A stretch of DNA of 64,000 nucleotides from Mesocentrotus franciscanus (lineage: Eukaryota > Echinodermata > Echinoidea > Camarodonta > Strongylocentrotidae). The DNA is taken from the NCBI GenBank assembly GCA_037976565.1, contig CP137683.1, positions 549,600 to 613,599 on the forward strand. Reading direction: 5' to 3'. Shown here one piece after another: positions 1 to 12,300 of this stretch. Under the pieces are notes generated by a model. The model had not been told where the DNA came from. It saw only the letters and a list, made by a program, of their open reading frames with translations, and searched no databases. A program made the translations under genes and the position numbers. Each line of letters starts with the position of its first letter. Within the stretch, counting starts at the first letter, position 1.

Positions 1-612
1 AAGCGGAGCTTGATAACTTGTGAGCCCTGACAATAAAGTACATGTACAAGCAAAATACATAAATTAGGGGGTTCCTGGTGATGCAAAAGTACAGGTTACT
101 GAGATGGCGCTTCATAGGTCAGTGGTCTGATTAAACGTAGTCCACCTTTATTTTTCTCAATCTTCGTTCAGAATAAACTTTTTAGCCCTATTACACATCA
201 GCGTTTACAGAAGTTATTTCACTTGTTCACTATTTTGTTTGTACATGCACCGTTATATTACATCGTCCATAGGTTATACATTTTCCTTACAATTTATGCC
301 TCGAAATCATAAATAGCTATCATAAAATTAAGTGGATTTTTATTATAAATTCTTCCTCAGTCTAGCTAGCAAAAGGTGCAATATGTGTCAATCGTCTATA
401 TAATCACGCGGGAACACTATGGACTTTGTCGTATTTTATCACAGGGAAACTAGCGGAAAAGATCGAGAAAACATATTATGTGAGTCTGGGTATTGGAGAG
501 GTCTCATAAATCATAATGCTATATACATGTATTTGCTCAAGGTAAACTAATAATATCAAGAATTGGTTTCGCCTAGCTGCTGCACAAATACGTCACGTAT
601 TGTATGGGGATA
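1..612. other. No gene seen
   Basis: AT-rich intergenic sequence. No coding, RNA or recognised repeat structure is supported. Confidence 0.5.
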
Positions 613-616
613 TTAA

Positions 617-804
617 AGCCCCTCTGCACTAGTTTGGCCAGGAGGGATTAGAGGGATTAACGTGGTCACTGACAGGTGGTTATCTCATCAACTCAGCTCT
701 CAATTAACATAAGAAAAAGAGGATCATGGAGGACCAACAAGCACCGCTTAGGCATTGTTTTCTATATAGAGGGAGCAAGTAGCTACAAGTAGTACAGTGG
801 GGCT
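617..804. mobile_element. TTAA-flanked MITE, family 1, copy 1
   Basis: Ends AGCCCCTCTGCACTAGTTTGG and complement of GTACAGTGGGGCT; both sides carry TTAA (613-616, 805-808). It is inverted relative to the copies at 2587 and 15474. 188 bp, non-coding. TTAA duplication fits piggyBac or Kolobok-type mobilisation. Confidence 0.85.
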
Positions 805-1736
805 TTAACTAAGGGGGAGGAAGGGTCTTAGACCAGCTTCATTGATAAGAGACTTGGAAGTGTTTTACAACCTACCTCTGTAAAGTGTTTTGAATGCTGA
901 CACGTATACACGCAAGGACTTTATACAGGCATGATAATTCTCAATATAGTTTCACATTTACAATGTTATTGAATAAAGAGAATCTTCAGAGCGAAATAAT
1001 TAGGAAAACATGCATCGAGTAAACTGTGGAATTCAGTTCCTCCTGCATTATTCAATTATAGCAGAAATATTAAAGGTAATACAAAGTTTTGGTATGGAGT
1101 CATGAATTTGGTTCAAAATTCAAATGAACATATTGGAAGCATATGCGATTTTACAATATTCAATGATCGTTGTTGCGGTTGAAATCGAGTCTAAAGTGAT
1201 GAAATTGTAAATAATAAACTCTTTATGTTGTATAGCTCCCTCTCAAGACTGATATTACTTTAGCTTTAAAACAATGTTTCTTGACTACAATCGACCGATT
1301 TGCTATTCCCGTTTGGAAATTATATATCAGATCTGCATATTCTGAGATTTTCATGGTCGCAGCTACCATGGAATGGCCTTAGGCGCTATTTGAAATATTT
1401 GAAATTTACCGGGAGCACCGTTAAATTTTTGATTATTAAATTTCTCGAAAGCAGAAGTGTTTCAGGGGCTAAATTTTCAAGTGCTTTTAATACATCCACA
1501 GGAGCATCCAAATATATCAACATTTTAAAGAATCACTATCCATCCAATATTCAAAATTTGCCAAAACTTTGCATTACCTTTAAACCTACTTGCAATTTGT
1601 CAATTGTTATCTTTAAGTGGATTGTACTCAAGCGATTAGTTTTCAATTTAAAGCTTTAAATTGAAGGTGTTTGACAGCATGGAAGGTAGATGAAATAGAA
1701 TTGTCATAGTATTACAGGAGGAATTCTCCCCACACA

Positions 1737-2030
1737 CGAAGAAGAAAAAGAAGAAGAAGAAGAAGAAGAAGAAGAAGAAGGAGAAGAAGAAGGAGAAGGA
1801 GGAGGAGAAGAAGAAGAAGAAGAAGAAGAAGGAGGAGGAGGAGGAGGAGGAGGAGGAGGAGGAGGAGGAGGAGGAGGAGGAGGAGAAGAAGAAGAAGAAG
1901 AAGAAGAAGAAGAAGAAGAAGAAGAAGAAGAAGAAGAAGAAGAAGAAGAAGAAGAAGAAGAAGAAGAAGAAGAAGAAGAAGAAGAAGAAGAAGAAGAAGA
2001 AGAAGAAGAAGAAGAAGAAGAAGAAGATGA
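1737..2030. repeat. GAA/GGA purine microsatellite
   Basis: About 290 bp of almost pure GAA with a central GGA block on the + strand. The long serine and phenylalanine frames on the other strand are artefacts of it. Purine-only strand with mirror symmetry could form triplex DNA. Confidence 0.97.
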
Positions 2031-2586
2031 GGAAATTATAAAGTGAGGTACGGGCCTCAATGTAATTATTTTTTTCAGTCACCTCCTAACTGCTTTATAG
2101 CTTATGTAAATTATGGGCATCTCCACTTACAGGGACTTTTTAAAGACTAATATGTTTTTTTCAGGAACCATGCCTCCTTCAAACGTTTTTGAAGTACTAA
2201 GGCATTTAGAGGAGGCATGATTCTTGTTTTGTTTGCAATCTCACACATAATTAGCTACGTGTTAAAGGAGAAGGAAATAAATCTTGTATTCAATAGCATT
2301 AAACCTGATTTCCTGGGAGTATATTTTATAGGAAGTTTATAATAAGTAAATTTAAATACAACATCATTCTATTCAAGACTTGCGATGTCATTTCGTTGAA
2401 GTAATGTAATCAAAGGAGTCCTTTTCTAGAAAAAAGAAGAAGAAATGTTTAGGAGATGTTTGCATTTTCTCTATTGCTTTTTATTAGTACAAAGACGTGC
2501 TAAAATAACAAATTTGTAATTTTCTACTATGAAAGACTTCATATCTGTTTGCTTGAATATTTTCAACAATCCTTTCAACAGTTTAA

Positions 2587-2755
2587 AGCCCACTGCACTA
2601 CTTGTAGCTACTTGCTCCCTCTATATAGAAAACAATGCCTAAGCAGTGCCCGTTGGTCCCCCATGATCCTCTTTTTCTTATGTTAATTGAGAGCTCAGTT
2701 GATGAGATAACCACCTGTCAGTGACCACCTGGGGCCAAACTAGTGCAGACAGGCT
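2587..2755. mobile_element. TTAA-flanked MITE, family 1, copy 2
   Basis: Same family as 617-804 in the opposite orientation; TTAA at 2583-2586 and 2756-2759. Some internal bases are lost compared with the other copies. Confidence 0.83.
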
Positions 2756-2759
2756 TTAA

Positions 2760-4139
2760 GATGGATTCATTCATAATTCGGCTATCATTTCTACTCAAGT
2801 ACCTTCACTTAAAGATTACAAAATATACAACATGAACAAGAAATATATCCTGAAATCATATCATCGAAGTCAATCATGATTAATAAGCATAATGCTCATA
2901 GAAAATGTAATTTTTCCACCAATTTGAGCAAACAATGGTTCTCTGTGAGATATAAGACAAATTGTAAATGAAAGAAGAATATTACAGAATAAATATCAAA
3001 TATAAGTGATTTTTATACTAAAACATCTTGTTCATTGTAATAATGTTCATTTTCAAATACAGAATTTGATCAAGGTTTTCATTAAAAAAAGTACCTTGCT
3101 TCAACATCTTATACACCTGTATACCAGTCCTGAATCAGATAGTGAGAATACATATAAATATGTTATAAGCACATCTCATCTCATTATCCTCATTGATAAT
3201 TGAGATGATAACATAAATAAGTCATCCGGTCATCAATCACTGATTTTTTTTTTCTTCTCTTACAAGAATTTGAAGAACAATGAAAAGGCACTTAAGCAAA
3301 TCAAACATTCACATCCATGCACTTCTTTGATGTAGGCAGGGCCAGTGTTTCAAAGCATGCAGAAATTACAATAGACATTATTTGGTAATGAGTTACTTCA
3401 AACAGATCATACAAATTAAAAAGGGTAAAAAAAGAGAGATTACAACATGTCAGTGTTTGCACAACTTGATATACATACACAGCTTTATCATACTACAAAG
3501 AAAACAAAAACCCAGAACAGAATTATGACTATGACACAGTCTGTAAAATATCACTAAAAAAAAAAACCTACAGAAGATTATGTTGATTTAACAATTTCCT
3601 AAGGTGTACATCATTACAAGAAAAACCAAGATTTCAATAACCAAACAGGACTACATTATTGCCAAAATAACAGAATTGTAATATACAGCAAAATATTTCA
3701 ATTTAATTTCAGTCTTCATAATTCCTGACATTTTAAAAATGGTTGAAAATCCTATACCTTTAATAGTACAGAAAGCAGACATTGGGAAGGCATCATTTAC
3801 ATACATGTTTATTTGTAAAAATTCTCCTTTATGAAATCAAAGAGCTTTCCACAAAGAACATGAAACAGGATTCACATCAATGCGGTGTATCTCTCATCAT
3901 AACAACTAATCATATTGCATATCATGTACATGTACGCACGATGATGACTTCCTGTATCGTGCTAGGATATGATATTTTTGCTCCTGGGTATGGAATGGAA
4001 AATGAAGATCAATGCCTTGCTAAAGGGACGTTAATTGTGCAGCTGGGCTTATAACCTGGTCTATTTGATAGTCTACTTGACTTTCATTTCATATCGACAG
4101 AACCCTGTTATGATAGATTAGACCTTCTTCCATGCTACA
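2760..4139. other. No gene seen (EXOG downstream flank)
   Basis: AT-rich, homopolymer-rich sequence. Open frames are short and featureless. Confidence 0.5.
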
Positions 4140-4262
4140 ATGATTGCAAATAAATCCCAAGAGAAACAAAAGTGGGGTATTACATTTTGGTACATTGTTA
4201 AATTGTTATCTTCTCTGAGAAACTTTACAAGGTTCAATAAAGTTTGAATTGAATTGAATTGT
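4140..4262 (+). mobile_element. Probable LINE 3' tail
   Basis: Ends TTCAATAAAGTTTGAATTGAATTGAATTG: a polyadenylation-like hexamer followed by a short (GAATT)n tail, as at 3' ends of CR1/L2-type LINEs. No coding part is left. Confidence 0.45.
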
Positions 4263-4419
4263 ATGTACTACTTTGGGACAGAATGATGATAACATGTCTT
4301 TTTCTTCCAAACGTATGAATAAAAACAGCGGCTGTCTGCAAGAAGGCCTTAAGAGCTATGTATTGTCAGTGTCAGTAACTGCCTTCTTGCAGGCACCTGA
4401 CGTATTACACAAGGGGACA

Positions 4420-4601
4420 AGGGCGTATTGAGTGGGGGGTGTTGGCAAAAGAATTTTAGCGAAATTTTAGCGAAATATAGTTCGGTCGGCGCGTTTTTCA
4501 CATTAACCAGGGGCAAAAAAAAAATTAAAAAATTAGTGGCTCACTACCCCCCTGGATCCGCCACTGTCTTAAACCCCCTTAAAAAAATCCTGGATACGCC
4601 C
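4420..4601. mobile_element. MITE remnant(s) with hAT-like end
   Basis: GGGCGTATTGAG at the left and GGATACGCCC at the right form short inverted ends. Nested inside is CCTGGATCCGCCACTG, the same end as the hAT-type MITE at 23667-23922. Confidence 0.45.
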
Positions 4602-4689
4602 ATGCAATGGTTTAACAAATGAAGTTAGTCTAAGGTCTAATACAGTTTTAACTTTGTCAAACGTTACTTTAGACCCACGGTCGGGTTTA

Positions 4690-5065
4690 AAGATTAATTT
4701 GAGTTCTGGTAAATATAAAAAATAAATTCTCATCGAATCCAACAAAACTTACACTAAATGTTCAAGATTACAAATAAATGACATGTGCCAAACAATTTTG
4801 GTAGAAAATGTATAGTGGCTGAGTAATGAGCATAGAAAGATATGGAAATCTGGGTAAGTAGGCCTGACACCACGTGCTTAACACAGGTCACTTTGTGCAA
4901 ATGGGACTTGTGGTTTTTATCAAAGATGATGCCCAGTAAGTTTTTGTGCGTTTGTTTTTAGTTCACTGGTTCAAACAACCAATCTACTGCAGGATAAACA
5001 ATCCAGAATAAATCATAGCAATATTCTTTCAAAATACGATTCCCATACCAGAGCTCAAAATTAGC
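4690..5065 (+). repeat. Interspersed/direct repeat, copy 1
   Basis: About 375 bp closely matching 9450-9825 in the same orientation (for example GACATGTGCCAAAC, GGCTGAGTAATGAGCATAGA, AATCTACTGCAG). Lies downstream of EXOG. Confidence 0.85.
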
Positions 5066-5873
5066 TTTAACTGAATTAGTAGAATACAAACCTTAATTTC
5101 TTTGCTGCTTTAATTCATTCATTCAGACACATGTGATGCAGAATACAGGTATGTATTAATACAGTAATCACTGCAACAAGTTAATGATCACTACCCTTAA
5201 TCATCACTGCAAACAAACTAAAAACCAGCCCTATTGCAATTTCAGTCTCGTATGAGAATAGATATGACTAGCAACTACAGAAGAATTGTGATTGATATGT
5301 ACTTGGCTTTGGACTGTTTCACACAACTCATTGATCCATGTATTATGCTATTGATCTGGCTAATAGCTATGATGATGACAATAGTTTTGATAGTATTGCA
5401 AGGGGGGGGGGGGTTTATTTATGAGGTCTATTCACAACTTCATACCATACTAGACTTGCCGACTGTGTTCAGTGATGTTACAAATCAAGTCATTACATTC
5501 CTTCACACACAAAAAAACATGAGATTTGATTCACATTTCACATGTTTTCTTTTTTCCATTTCCACTTATCTTTAATCACGGCACATAATTACAAAAAAAA
5601 ACTACAACCAACAACACTTTTCTCACTTTACTTGGACAAACACACATTAACACATACAATGAGGTTCTGCTATTAATAAAAAATAAATTTTGAATATTAC
5701 TAAAAGCTCTGTGACAATATGTAGATGGCTCTATTAAGGAGAAGATGTTAATAATATCTAATCTTCATTCTAGTGGCTCTGTTAACATTTCAAGGGACAT
5801 AGAGCCCTCAGCCTTGGTCTATCTTTCATTAGCAAGTATTTGCAAGACTACACAGCATGGTGACAACAGATCA
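5066..5873 (-). other. EXOG 3' UTR or downstream flank
   Basis: No other gene. Contains a 13-G run at 5402 and a minus-strand AATAAA at 5414-5419 that could end the EXOG transcript. Confidence 0.4.
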
Positions 5874-6344
5874 TCATGTGGTCCCATTTGCTTTTAATCT
5901 TTGGTCTGGTGATTCCTTCTCCATTAGAATCCGCTTCTTCTGCGCATACAGATTCTTCAAGTTATCATTGGGTACGATCTTGTGGCTCTCAAGTTCTTTC
6001 CAGGACTTTTCCAACCTGTTGAGAGTGGTTGCCTCATTCATTCTCTTAGTGATGAAGATGAGATCTAGCTCCTGTTTGTTCTTCATCTGACATGGATCTA
6101 GAGAGCAGAGGTCCACCATGGAGCTCCGTGTCAAGTTCGGAAGAAAAGAAGTCCCTGCGGATTTCTCCAAGACATCCAGACTGACCTGATATTCCTTGAG
6201 AGTGTGTTTGGTTGAGTCTATTGGAGCATTAGGAACCACAAAGACACCTACACCTACAGTGTCTGGTGCGCTCCCATTGGATTGCTCCACAGCAATCACC
6301 TTAAAGAGATGCGTTGGCACGGCAACTAAGTTCTGCCCAATGAC
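5874..6344 (-). CDS. EXOG: EXOG coding exon 5 and stop
   Basis: Acceptor CTGTTTCAG before 6344. Encodes VIGQNLVAVPTHLFKVIAVE, then the C-terminal EXOG-specific region (VSLDVLEKSAGTSFLP, LCSLDPC, RLEKSWKEL) and ends KANGTT-TGA at 5876-5874. Equivalent segments exist in vertebrate EXOG in the same order. The 3' UTR runs below 5874; an AATAAA on the minus strand at 5419-5414 is a possible but weak polyadenylation signal. Confidence 0.92.
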   Translation of the reverse strand, partial: VIGQNLVAVPTHLFKVIAVEQSNGSAPDTVGVGVFVVPNAPIDSTKHTLKEYQVSLDVLEKSAGTSFLPNLTRSSMVDLCSLDPCQMKNKQELDLIFITKRMNEATTLNRLEKSWKELESHKIVPNDNLKNLYAQKKRILMEKESPDQRLKANGTT

Positions 6345-9300
6345 CTGAAACAGAAAAAAAGGATTTTTTACCAAATATTTGTAAATAACTTGTCCACGGA
6401 TTGATTTTTTCGTAAATAACTCGTAACAATCCGTAAGTATCGTAAACCGCTTGCAACAACACGTAACCATTCGTTAACTGCTCGCAAGAATCCGTCAATG
6501 ACTCGTAACAATTTTTTAAACAATTTGTTACGTTTAGTTCACGATTTGTTTACAGATTATTATGAGTGCTTACGTGTTGTTTACAAATTACGATTCATTC
6601 GGGTCGTGTTACGGATTGTTACTAGTTATTACGAGCACTTTGCGTTTCGTTCTGAGTACTTTACGAATAGATACATATACTTTACGTATTCTTATGTATT
6701 GTTTACGATTTGGGGAAGGTATAATAGCTGCAAAATCCTAAGGACACGTAAATACTTGTAACTATTCGTAACACGTAAACAGGTCGTAAAATGCCTGTAA
6801 GTTGCTTGTAGTTATCCGTGACAATTTGTAACAAATCATGGAATTTTGCCGTAAATACATCGTAATAATCTGTAATAAATCGTAAATAGCTCGTAATAAC
6901 TTGTAACAACTCGTAACAAGATCGTCGTAAAAGTGGCCAAATCGTAAGGATCCGTGAAAGATCTGTGAATTTATGCGATCCCTTAAGACTCGTAAGAAAA
7001 ATATGAGTATGTGAAGGGGGTATTAGGTGCACAAGGTTTGTAGTCAGGTACAGTGTACATGTGGACATGAATGTGTGCACTACACTAACAGTCTCTCAAA
7101 GTGATATTACACAGAGTAAACTATGAGCACAAATGAGGTAAAATAGCTTTGACCCAGTACACTTTTGACAGAGAAATAAATATACAGTGAAACCTGTCTA
7201 TAAAGACCACACAAGGGAGACAAGAAAAGTGGTCTTTATAGGCAGGTGGTCTTTAAGTACAGGTTTATTTAGTACATGTTTCAATGAGAAACCATTTTCA
7301 CAGGAAACAAAAAAATGTGGTTGTTGTAGACAGGTGGTTTTTGTAAGACAGGTGGTTACTAAAGCAGGTTTGACTGTAGTAGTTATTCTAAATGGACTTC
7401 AACATGAAATGGAATGTCAACAAATGTGATGGATTCTTCGAAATGTAATTAGAGTAATTGAGGACATGCAAGCACTTCAACAATGAAGAAGTATATGACA
7501 TCCCTAAGAAATATGGTGGATTCCAAACATAAAAGGAAGAGTATATGATTAGAAGAATATCAAAATGTAGGTCAGACAGCATACACATGTATATGTATCC
7601 TTTAAAACTAAGACTAAAAATAAAACAATAGGAAAATGAAAATGAATTTAACCTTCAGATTAAACAAGAGAAAGTATATGTATACGAGAATTAAAGTAGG
7701 CATGTATTTATATTTAGAGTGTGCACTAAATGTACACATGGACATGGTTCCTTTAAAACTAAGACTAAAAATAAAACAATAGGAAAATGAGAATGAAAAA
7801 ACCTTCAGATTAAACAAGAGAAGGTAATAGAGAATTAAAATAGGCCTGTATTTATCTTTAGAGTGTGCACTAAATGTACACATCTACATGTACATGTACG
7901 GGTATATCAAAGTTTGAAGTCCCTTATTGAAAAAGAAACTGAACCAAAACTTGGTGAGCTGTGGGGCTGAGATTCGTTTCACACCAAATGAAGCATACCA
8001 TACAGGAACCACTAGACAATCATTCCCTATCACCATTTCAGATCAAATTGTGGTAAATTACCCAATACAACAATGTAAAAAAAAAAAGTCAATATTTGTG
8101 AATTTTGTTTATTGTTAATCGTCAGCCAACCCTTGTCCAAATAATTGAGTTCTGTGCCGCAAAATGTATTTCTTTTGTAAAATAATATTAAAAAATCATC
8201 ATGATTTACAAAAGCTGCCAACGGCAATTCAAAATGTATAGAAGCCATCATAAAGGAGCTTTATTTCATATTGGGGGATGTATACATGTCAAGGAAATCC
8301 ACTGACTAAAGTGTTTAGACGTAGACAGCACAGCATGAACAAAAACACAGAGAAAAGTATCCTATCAAATAGTGAATAACATGAAAACTAAAAACAAGCA
8401 CTTCTACAGGTATAATTATATTCAATGAGCAAATAAAAAAGGCACACTTCTCATTTAATTTGAACACACAAGGGAAATTGTTTACCTGTAATCTACATGT
8501 ACATGCAAGCATTTATTTTACTGCAAATTCCAACAAGCTTTCTTTTCTTTTCACCATTCAAACACAAAGAGAGAAAAAACTGAAACTAGGTACAGTTAAC
8601 TTTGACCCGAAAGTTATTTTATTAGTCAGCTACATAGCGAAGTGTAGCAAGTATAATATGTCGACCTAACATTTTACAACTGAAAGAAGAAGAAGAATAT
8701 CATTGTACAATACATGTAGCTTTCTTGTAGCTACAGAGTTTATTAATATAACCATCGTATTGTCATCATGTAATGCAAAGTTAATTAAACATCACTGAGA
8801 TATTTTAAAAGTTCCTTTTATAGACATATAAATCATAGAGGATTCATTTGACATATTATGAAAAAAGACAAGCTAGGAAAACAACTTGGGGTAGTAATAT
8901 CCATGTACATTATGTTTTATGATTTTAGATCAGATGTCCTAGCTAAAAATATGAGGGAGTGCATTGTGTAGAGAATAGCACTGACAGAATTTAGACTACA
9001 AAAATAAACCTCATTTGGTTTGCAGAATATGTTAACTTTCGAAATGATGTCTTGAAGAATTATATTCATTAAAAGGAATACATAAAATCTGCCAGGTTAC
9101 CATAGTATAAGGAATTTGTAATAGTAGCAAATGATAACTTACAATTCATGTAGTGGTTGAAAGCTAATCTTTTGTATTTTCAAGGACGTTGAATATTGTG
9201 CATGCATCGAGGCACTTTTAAACATGGCAACTATTCCATAACTATGTCTACAAATTCTTAACACTCAATTTTTCACAGAATCTAACAATAAAATCAAGGC

Positions 9301-12300
9301 TGGTTTTGGAATTGCTTCGCCTTTCATGGATGTCAGCATACTGAACTGCTCATTCTCTCATCGCCTAAGGCATGTTAAACCCATACATTTGTATTGTACC
9401 GGACATTCTTTGATAGTGAAGCTAGCTAGAGCATGCATTCCATCTTTGGATTTAAAATGAGCTGAGTTCTGGTATTGATAAAAATAAATTCTCACAGAAT
9501 CCAACAACACTTACACTGAATGTTCAAGATTACAAACAAAAATGACATGTGCCAAACGATTTTGGTAGAAAATGTATAGGGGCTGAGTAATGAGCATAGA
9601 AAGATAAGGAACTCAAGGTAAGTATAGGCCTGACACCATGTGCTTTTAAACACAGGTCACCATGTGCAAATGTGAGTTGTGATTTTTATTGAAGATAGTT
9701 TGCAGCAAGTTTTTGTGAGGTTGTTTTTATTTTACTGGTTCAATCTACTGCAGATAAACAATCCAGAATGAATTATAGCCATGTTTTCTTGACATACAAT
9801 ATCCATACCAGAACTCAAGATTAGCTATTAATATCATTGGAATATGTATGAATTTCAATGCATTTAGCTCACTACCATATACTGTACTAAAGAATGGTGA
9901 GAAAAATGTCATTATTAGACAGTCTTTAATAACAGCTCATTTTAAAGCACATTTTAAAGTTGATCATGTACGTAGCATATACATTAAGTATTGGTGTGTA
10001 CTGCAAGGTTCTGGAATCATCAAAATTATAAGAAATTTGGCCCAGTCTTGGTAAAAGAAACAAGTACTGTACACAGCAAACATGTGGCATAAAAATGTGG
10101 GCCTCATATTTGGGATATGAGGGCATTTGAAGAGCCATGCTTTCATTTTCAGGGAACGATTTTCTTCCACATTTGCATAATAACAATGAAAACGCTCATA
10201 AATTATTTTTCACCTCTCCCCAGAACTCTACCTTCTCTTTAAGCCTTGCTTTCCATTCAGCCCATTATTTTGTACACCCTCTGTTACTTTAAGTTTACTA
10301 TTTCTACAGCTACAATGTGCATGAATAGTCGCAAGAATAACAATATACTTCTCAATATGTTTCAATGAAAGCAAAACATTCTAGTGATTCTACACACCTC
10401 TTTGTTCTTCTCTTTTCAAACACCAACAAACAGGCATGTTTTGCCATTTTTGGGTGTAGCAGTGTTATAACCTGGTCATACACACACTTCCTGAATACTA
10501 TGTATGTTTCTCTATTTCTTTAGTGATGATATGTATGCTGTTGAGAATTTGTCACACAAAAACTAAAATCAAATAAAAGCAATGTATACACTGACAAGAT
10601 CTTGTCACAAGATGGCAGTATGCAACTATGCTACTCAGTTCATATTGCTGCTATTTCTTAATTATTTTACACTGGTATAACCTAAATTGAATTATATAAT
10701 GTCATTTACAATCTAAAAATGTACATTTAATTAATAACTGTACATGTAGATGTAGATGTAGATGTACATCTACATATATCCACATACATCTTGCTAATAC
10801 CAATTTTTGAGTAACATCAGATGGTAGCCTTACTGAGAAGGCTGAGTATCCATGAAAAACAGCTGATCATGAACACAATCAAAGTTTACACTTTTGTGAA
10901 CAGAATTTTTGCACAGAAAATATTTTTTTTTTCTAGCTCAACTATATTTATTGGGCACTTGAGGAATAATTGTAATGGTTTTTTTTTAATCCCCTTGACT
11001 GCTTAATTATTGTTAACAAAATTATTGTAAAAACACTGACACAATGCTACCTAGGGACCTTTTGGTGTTCACACCACAACAAACAAAACAAACATTCAAG
11101 TAAGAAAGGAGTACTGATTATGTTTTGATAAATGGACCAATAGATACGTGAGTGTGGTTATGAAAGGATCTATTAGTTTTCCTCCAAAGATTCATCTGAG
11201 AAGTGCTTCGAACTTAACCAGATGCCAAGCTCTCGTTAGTCATCATGAAAAATACAAAAAATAAATCTTAGTTATGAATGATAAAACAGCATAGATGTAT
11301 TTTTCAACTAACCTCATACTTGACAAACTGCTTTCCACTTTCATTCACATTTGGCATCATTAGAGGGCCACTGATAACCCGAACTTCACTGAATTTAGCG
11401 GTTAGATTACGACAGTAGATCTCCATCAGGTTCCAGAAGTGACTGTTATTATCAATGTCTTGAGGGACAATGTTTGTGAGGTAGAATGTCTCATTCATAG
11501 CTTCCTGTTGACAAACAAACAAATTGAAGAAGTAAAATGTCTCATTCATAGCTTCCTTTTGACAAACAAACAAATTGAAGAAGCAGAATGTCTCATTCAT
11601 AGCTTCCTGTTGACAAACAAACAAATTAAAGAAGTAAAATGTCTCATTCATAGCTTCCTGTTGACAAACAAACAAATTGAAGAAGTAGAATGTCTCATTC
11701 ATAGCTTCATGTTGACAAAAAAACAAATTGAAGAAGTAGAAAGTCTCATTCATAGCTTCCTGTTGACAAACAAACAAATTGAAGAAGTAAAATGTCTCAT
11801 TCATAGCTTCCTGTTGACAAACAAACAAATTGAAGAAGTAAAATGTCTCATGCATAGCTTCAATACAATTGTTGTAATCTACAACATTTAACTCGATTTA
11901 TATACTTTATTATTAATTAAGAACTCAGCTTCTCCTTTTCTACTTCCCTTTCAAGCCTAATTGGGGATAGATACATTTTTCCTGTTCTAATGTAATATTC
12001 CTATTATTATTATTATGAAGAAATATTTTTGTTTATGTTTTACGCCATTTGTAATTAATTAAGTTCATGCACTTGTTATTGTAAAATCATTTGTAATTCA
12101 GCTCTCGAGCTGCGATGATGATTATTGAATAAATACCATTATTATTATTCCTGTTGCCAAACAAATTGAAGAAGTAAAATGTCTCATTCATAGCTTCTTG
12201 TTGACAAACAAACAAATTGAAGAAGTAAAATATCTCATTCATAGCTTCTTGTTGACAAACAAACAAATTGAAGAAGTAAAATGTCTCATGCATAGCTTCC

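Noticed and set aside
1648..2082. Long poly-Ser/poly-Phe/poly-Pro reading frames on the minus strand
   Set aside because: They are translations of the GAA/GGA microsatellite, with no codon or domain evidence.
3782..4054. 90-codon frame downstream of EXOG
   Set aside because: No domain, no splice or conservation evidence; length is expected by chance.
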